The position numbers and the translations under genes were made by a program. 64,000 nt of DNA from Lichenostomus cassidix (lineage: Eukaryota > Chordata > Aves > Passeriformes > Meliphagidae): the NCBI GenBank assembly GCA_008360975.2, contig CM039182.1, positions 16,216,324 through 16,280,323 of the forward strand, read 5' to 3'. Below the pieces are notes generated by a model. The model was not told the DNA's origin and ran no database searches. It worked only from the letters and a program-made list of their open reading frames with translations. Of the stretch, positions 59,101-64,000 are shown piece after piece; within the stretch, counting starts at the first letter, position 1, and each line of letters opens with the position of its first letter.

Positions 59101-62100
59101 GATGTTTTCTGGACCACAAAAAATTGCAGCTGAGGGTAAAAGCATTTAGTATTATAACTGAAGGCAGCACAGCCAAATAATTGAAACCTGCTTTCAATTT
59201 TTTTTCATCCAACAGGCTAATAGAAGTACTAAATGTACTTTGGGGCTAATTTGTCTACATCTTACAAAATATTGTGCTTTCCATAAACGGAGAGAACATG
59301 CCTCAAGTAGGTGATAATGTGGCAACACTGGAGTATACACTCTTAATATTGTGGAAATGGACTGGGTCAAAAACAGAACACTTTTTACAAAAAAACAGTG
59401 GAACTAATGACTGCTCTAAATTCATTTGGAAATAATCTGCATTTAAGTATTTTGGGAAGGCTCTTCCCTGATTTTAGTTTTGCCAGTGAAAAGATGCAGA
59501 ATGAGAAAGAAGGAAGTCTATTCTAAGAAAAAAAGAGTATATAGGCAAAAAGAAACAAGTACTAAAAGAATGTCTTGAAGATTCAATTTATTTTAAAAAG
59601 ACATTATTCACAAGTCTATTTATTTTGCTGAACAGGTGCTTACATTAAAAGGATTTTTTTTGGTCAAATCAGTTAATTCAAGGAAATGGTGTATTCATTG
59701 ACACTAATGTTTATATTCTTCTAGCTCTTCCATCAAACAAGTCTTTATTTTTGTAAACTATGTAGACTGTTTTCTCCCATTTTCTCCTTTCTTCTCTACA
59801 AGTGCTTCTTCCCTCTCCTTTCTCATTTCTTTTGTTAGGAGTAAATGATGTACCTTGTGACATCTCTTTCCAGCTTTCTTTCAGCATTCCTACAAAAGGG
59901 TGGATGATGTAACTACACAAGAGGGACATTGACAATGCATTTGCAGGCTGCCTTATATCAACCCTACTGAAATGAAATATTATGCACAATATAACTTTAA
60001 TGTGTCTGCCTGAGTATGTATATCTAAAATATGTATGTACATTGCTGTGTTTTTGATTTGTTTTGGAGTTTGTTACATTGTTTTTGCTGTATAATGTCTT
60101 CCTATAATTTTCTGTGCTAGGATGAACCCAAATGCAAGAGTTCTATCTGGTGGTTCTTTTAACTTGTGACATAACTATGTCATTGACACCTGAAGTCACC
60201 TTTTCATCATCTTTTTTTCTTCAAGAATATACTCAAAGATTCAGGGCTTGGACAAAGTGCTTTTCTGTTCCAAATGGAGAATAGTATTTTTTTCTTGCTT
60301 TCAGCTGCAAAGTCTAAGCAGTCTGTCACAGGACACCTCACTGGGCATTGTGTTGCAGCCAGCAGAAGTACAGAAACCAGTAATCCTGGTGTTTCCAAAG
60401 TCTGTCTGTGACAGAGATATTAGTGCCTGTATGCAGCCAGGGTCTTATTCATTCTCCCAAGGCCACAAGGAAGGATGAATTTAAAACTACTGCTGAAGGT
60501 GTTCAACATTGCAAAACACTGTTATCATTACAGAGGACATTTGGTAGTGGTAGAGAAGGACTTCTGGAAGGAAAAGCATCTGTTGTGTACAGAAGAGCTG
60601 CATTACCTGGGAGCAGAGCAGTTTTTCTGGGTGCTTCACTCTTGGAGTCTGCTGCGACTGAACAAAGAGGAAATGGCACAGGAGTTAAAGTTCTTCTGGC
60701 ATACCCATTCTGCTGTCTGTAGAAGGGTGCACGTGATATAGGAGAAGCTCTGCAGAGCTCACCTGGGTATTTCTATGGTAAGAGTTCAGGGAGAGACAAT
60801 GTTAGAGAAAGCTAGAAATTACATGGTTATGTTTTAGAAGAAGTTAAGAAAGTCGCTTTTTCACAAACAGAACTCCTTATTTTCCTTTGCTGGTTTGTGC
60901 TATGCAGTTCTGTTGAAGGCTGTCACTCCCCAGTATGACTTAAGGCTTGTTCTAGTTTTAAGCCTGTGTAGTAGAGGTCAGAATCTGATATTAGAAATAA
61001 TCTGGTACATGTTTAGCAAAGTGCAGATGTTACTTGAATATAATGAACATTTGCCTGTATATAGCATATAGCAAATCTATTGGCATGATTTGTATGAGAG
61101 TGCTTTCTCTGAATGAGATTGTGAGATCCATGGAGTTACTTAAACAGGGAAGAGAATGACTCTCCAATCCTGTTTTATGCATGTTGGTGGTACTTGCATT
61201 TAAATGCACATTATTACATCTGAGACAGGGTCCAGAGTATAAATTGTTTAATGTAGAAAAACTTTTTGGAGGATTCTGTGGGGAGTGCCCAGAATTTCCC
61301 TTAAATTCAGAATAAATTTTTAGATGCACAGTGGCAGAAACACAGTATTTTGCAACCATCTGGAAGTGATAATGCTTCTAATAGTGTTTTACTCATGTAA
61401 TCTGTGATAAGACACTCCGATAGTGAAAAAAGAGCCTTATCCAATATGTATTATTTATTGCAATTTACAGCAAGATTAGCCTTATTTCTGGTAAGAAAAG
61501 GCTGGCCATTGAGCTTTTTTTGAATCTCTTCCTTCCAAAAAGAGAAAAGCCTGGATCTGTATTTCAGAGCACTCACTGGCCTGGGTTATAGCAACAGGAA
61601 TTTGGAGTCTGTTGGAATCAGTATGGATTTATGATAGCCTAATTAATGGCGGAGTATATAGCCTTTGCATTTCTGACAATGATGTATATTGCCTCATACC
61701 ATGCAACATTAAGTAGTGCACTATGATCCTGAATAATATAAAGTTCAAGAGGAATTGATGCACACTGAATGCTAATTTTATGGCACTTATCCCATTTGCT
61801 GTAATAAATTGCATGTTTTATTGACAGTTGTCTTATTAATTACATTTACAACTTTTGAACTTTTTTATTAATTTTTTCCATATGGTTTCTTTTTATTAAT
61901 AGTACAATATGATACTGTCAAGTATGGAATTCATTTAAAAACTTCTACTTTGCATCTTCTGATTCCACATTCATGAATATGGTTAAAATAGCTGGAGACA
62001 GTCTCTTCAATCTTAGCTGACAGAGGGTGTTTCTGAAGGAAGTATTCACAAAGTAACAGAGTAAGTATGAGGCTGGTAGAATCTACCTGTGCAGAAAGAG

Positions 62101-63974
62101 TTTGAGATAACACATCCAGGAAAGCAGGTGGTTATTTCACTGCATTATGAAGATAAAAAGCAACTTGTTGTTATAGAGGACTTGACCATTATAGGAGGAA
62201 ATAATTTAGGTTTAATAGTGCTTCTTATACAAAAGAAAAAAGATTTGGCTTACAAAATCCTACTTTTTTTTAATTGGAAAACATTTTGCAAGTTTGAGGC
62301 TTTTACCTGAATATATTTAATACCTATGCAAATTTTTGGTGCTTTCTTTGAAATGAAAACTGGGCAGAATATGTGAAGTCTATTTTAATATTATGGCTAT
62401 TCCTCTGTTCTGTGGTCTCTGCAGATTGCAGTACACTGTGAAAATTATACTATTTTCTTGTGGTGCTTTTTATGAAATTTTCTACTTTGAAATATTACCT
62501 TGTTTTAAAAATACTGTTTAGACACTTGCCTCTGTTAATATTATATTGTAATATGTTTTAAGAGAACTTTACTGAGATAAATAAAAAGATAAAACTTCAT
62601 TGGTATTTTTTTTCTATTCTGAGGAAGACTAATGGTGGCTCTTGCGTTTTTTTACCACTGACTCCTTTGGGGTCAGTATTTCACAGATGTTATCTGAGTT
62701 AGTCACCTGTGCTTGCTGAGGTGGCACTAAACAGGAACAGTAATAGTGGACATTTCTAGAGATATCTAACCTGTCTGCCTTCTGTTCCCATGGTTGTAAC
62801 AGCAGATCTGAGAAGATGAGAATTGTCAAAAGAGTAATACAGTTTGTCCTAGCCATGGCTAGTGCCCCAGTGATACAGAGAAGAAAGAAATTTGCTCTGC
62901 CTTGGTGCTTCTTAGGCTCTCTGTTGGATGTGAAAGCTTTTATGGTGTTGTGGGGGGTCTGGATCAGACTGTTGCAGTAGCTTCGGTCAGGGTCTGGCCA
63001 AGTTAAAACTCATGTGTTCTCAGTAGAAACTTTACAAGTATTTTAAATTGTACATCTGTTCCTTCTTTTTGGATATGCTATTGTTTATTGGATGTGAATG
63101 AAAGAGAGGTGCTGTCAAAAAGGGATTACAGACATCATTAACATACCCTAAATTAACCAAGGATAAAATTCAGAGGGAGGACAAAATAAGTATTTGTGAA
63201 ATACTCTTGAAAATAAAGCCATCCTCCTCCAGGCTGCATTGAAACTGCTGCTTCTCTTTTTGCCTTCAGCAGCTGACGCTTTTTATGCCCTTTCCCTAAC
63301 AGCTCAAACCATTTGCTCCCCACAGTGGCTCTCTCCGAGTCACCTTACGTTTCTCTTCAGGGGTCTTACACTCCCTTGTACAACATCCCCAGGTACAGGT
63401 CTAGAAGCACATTGTGTGACCATGCCTGGTGCTCCTTCCTCTGCTTGGGGGTTTCCCTTACAGTACAGCTCTGAAGATATTAACTGTGTTAGTGGCAGTG
63501 CCTGTGCTGCTTTTGCTGTGCTGCCTGACAGAAATAAGTAGTAGTGGGCTTCAAAATAGCTGAGTTACCCAAATGCTGGACTTCAGCATCTCTCTATCTA
63601 TACCTGTCTTTCACTGTCTGGTTCTGGTTGTATAAAAGCCAAATGACTGCAGAAGAGGGATCCAAGAAACTTGTTTGCATTAAATGATAGAACTGCTATT
63701 GCTCAAACAGAGTTTCTTGGCCAGCTGCAGTTTGCACAGCTTTCTTCAGCCCTTCCTTGGAGCTTTGCAGGCACATTGTGACCTGCAGGATTGCATCTTT
63801 TGTTCACAGGCTCTTCAAAGGGAAACGAGCTGCTCTCCAGACTCTCTAGTGCAATCCAGTTAAATGGTATCTCTTGAAAGTAGCCTTGAAAGGCTGGATG
63901 TAATTTCCTTGCTAGAAGGGTGTTAATGTCTGGCTTTAGCAGAACCTTGAAGTAAAAGCCTGTCCTGTTTATAT
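59101..63974. other. Intergenic AT-rich region downstream of the unknown gene
   Basis: No gene is supported. An 88-residue frame at 60475-60741 is the only one with non-random looking composition, but it has no splice context or family match. Several AATAAA motifs are present and could belong to longer 3' UTRs. Confidence 0.6.
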
Positions 63975-64000
63975 GCATACATACATACATGCATACGTAT
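63975..64000. repeat. (CATA)n microsatellite at the right edge
   Basis: Tetranucleotide catacatacatacatgcatac reaches the end of the window and may continue beyond it. Confidence 0.8.

Noticed and set aside
60475..60741. An 88-residue frame with Leu, Trp and His content.
   Set aside because: No family pattern and no supporting exon or promoter context; most likely random.

Overview
The window looks like a piece of a bird nuclear genome. Split genes with GT-AG introns and CpG-rich first exons sit in AT-rich non-coding DNA, and the dispersed repeats are CR1 LINE fragments of the avian type, with ends carrying the CACAGAAT / ATTCTRTG octamer. The one gene I can name, APBB1IP (RIAM), matches vertebrate RIAM exon by exon. 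The CR1 subfamilies suggest a neoavian, perhaps a passerine, but I cannot fix the species from sequence alone. No tRNA, rRNA, CRISPR or bacterial features were seen.

Layout. (1) 1-27.3 kb: the 5' half of APBB1IP on the minus strand. Four coding exons (13892-13821, 11772-11685, 9921-9620, 3032-2955) encode the first 180 residues. The RA and PH domains and the C-terminal proline-rich tail lie left of base 1. A CpG island at about 26.49-27.33 kb is the likely promoter and non-coding first exon. The introns hold CR1 pieces (423-700, 1287-1730, 7075-8150), a repeat-like block (about 5210-5950) and a small element with perfect 23-bp inverted ends (12295-12526). (2) 27.3-41.6 kb: AT-rich intergenic DNA with no gene that I can support. 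(3) 41.6-42.4 kb: an isolated GC-rich block built around a strongly G-rich (GGGAT/GGGGAC) tandem array. (4) 44.4-59.1 kb: a four-coding-exon gene on the plus strand that I do not recognise by name. It encodes a predicted secreted protein of 876 residues. In order it has a signal peptide, a Cys-pair-repeat N-terminus, a glutamine-rich coiled coil, a TNFR-type cysteine-rich domain, an atypical EGF-like module, a second TNFR-type module and three tandem beta-rich repeats resembling C1q/TNF jelly rolls. (5) 59.1-64 kb: AT-rich intergenic DNA.

The two genes stand head to head, with about 18 kb between the two CpG islands. APBB1IP is a cytoplasmic Rap1/talin adaptor of blood cells, and the unknown gene appears to encode an extracellular oligomer. 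Nothing in the sequence ties them functionally. The unknown gene is the most interesting object here: it joins TNF-receptor-like cysteine domains and ligand-like jelly-roll repeats in one chain without a transmembrane segment.
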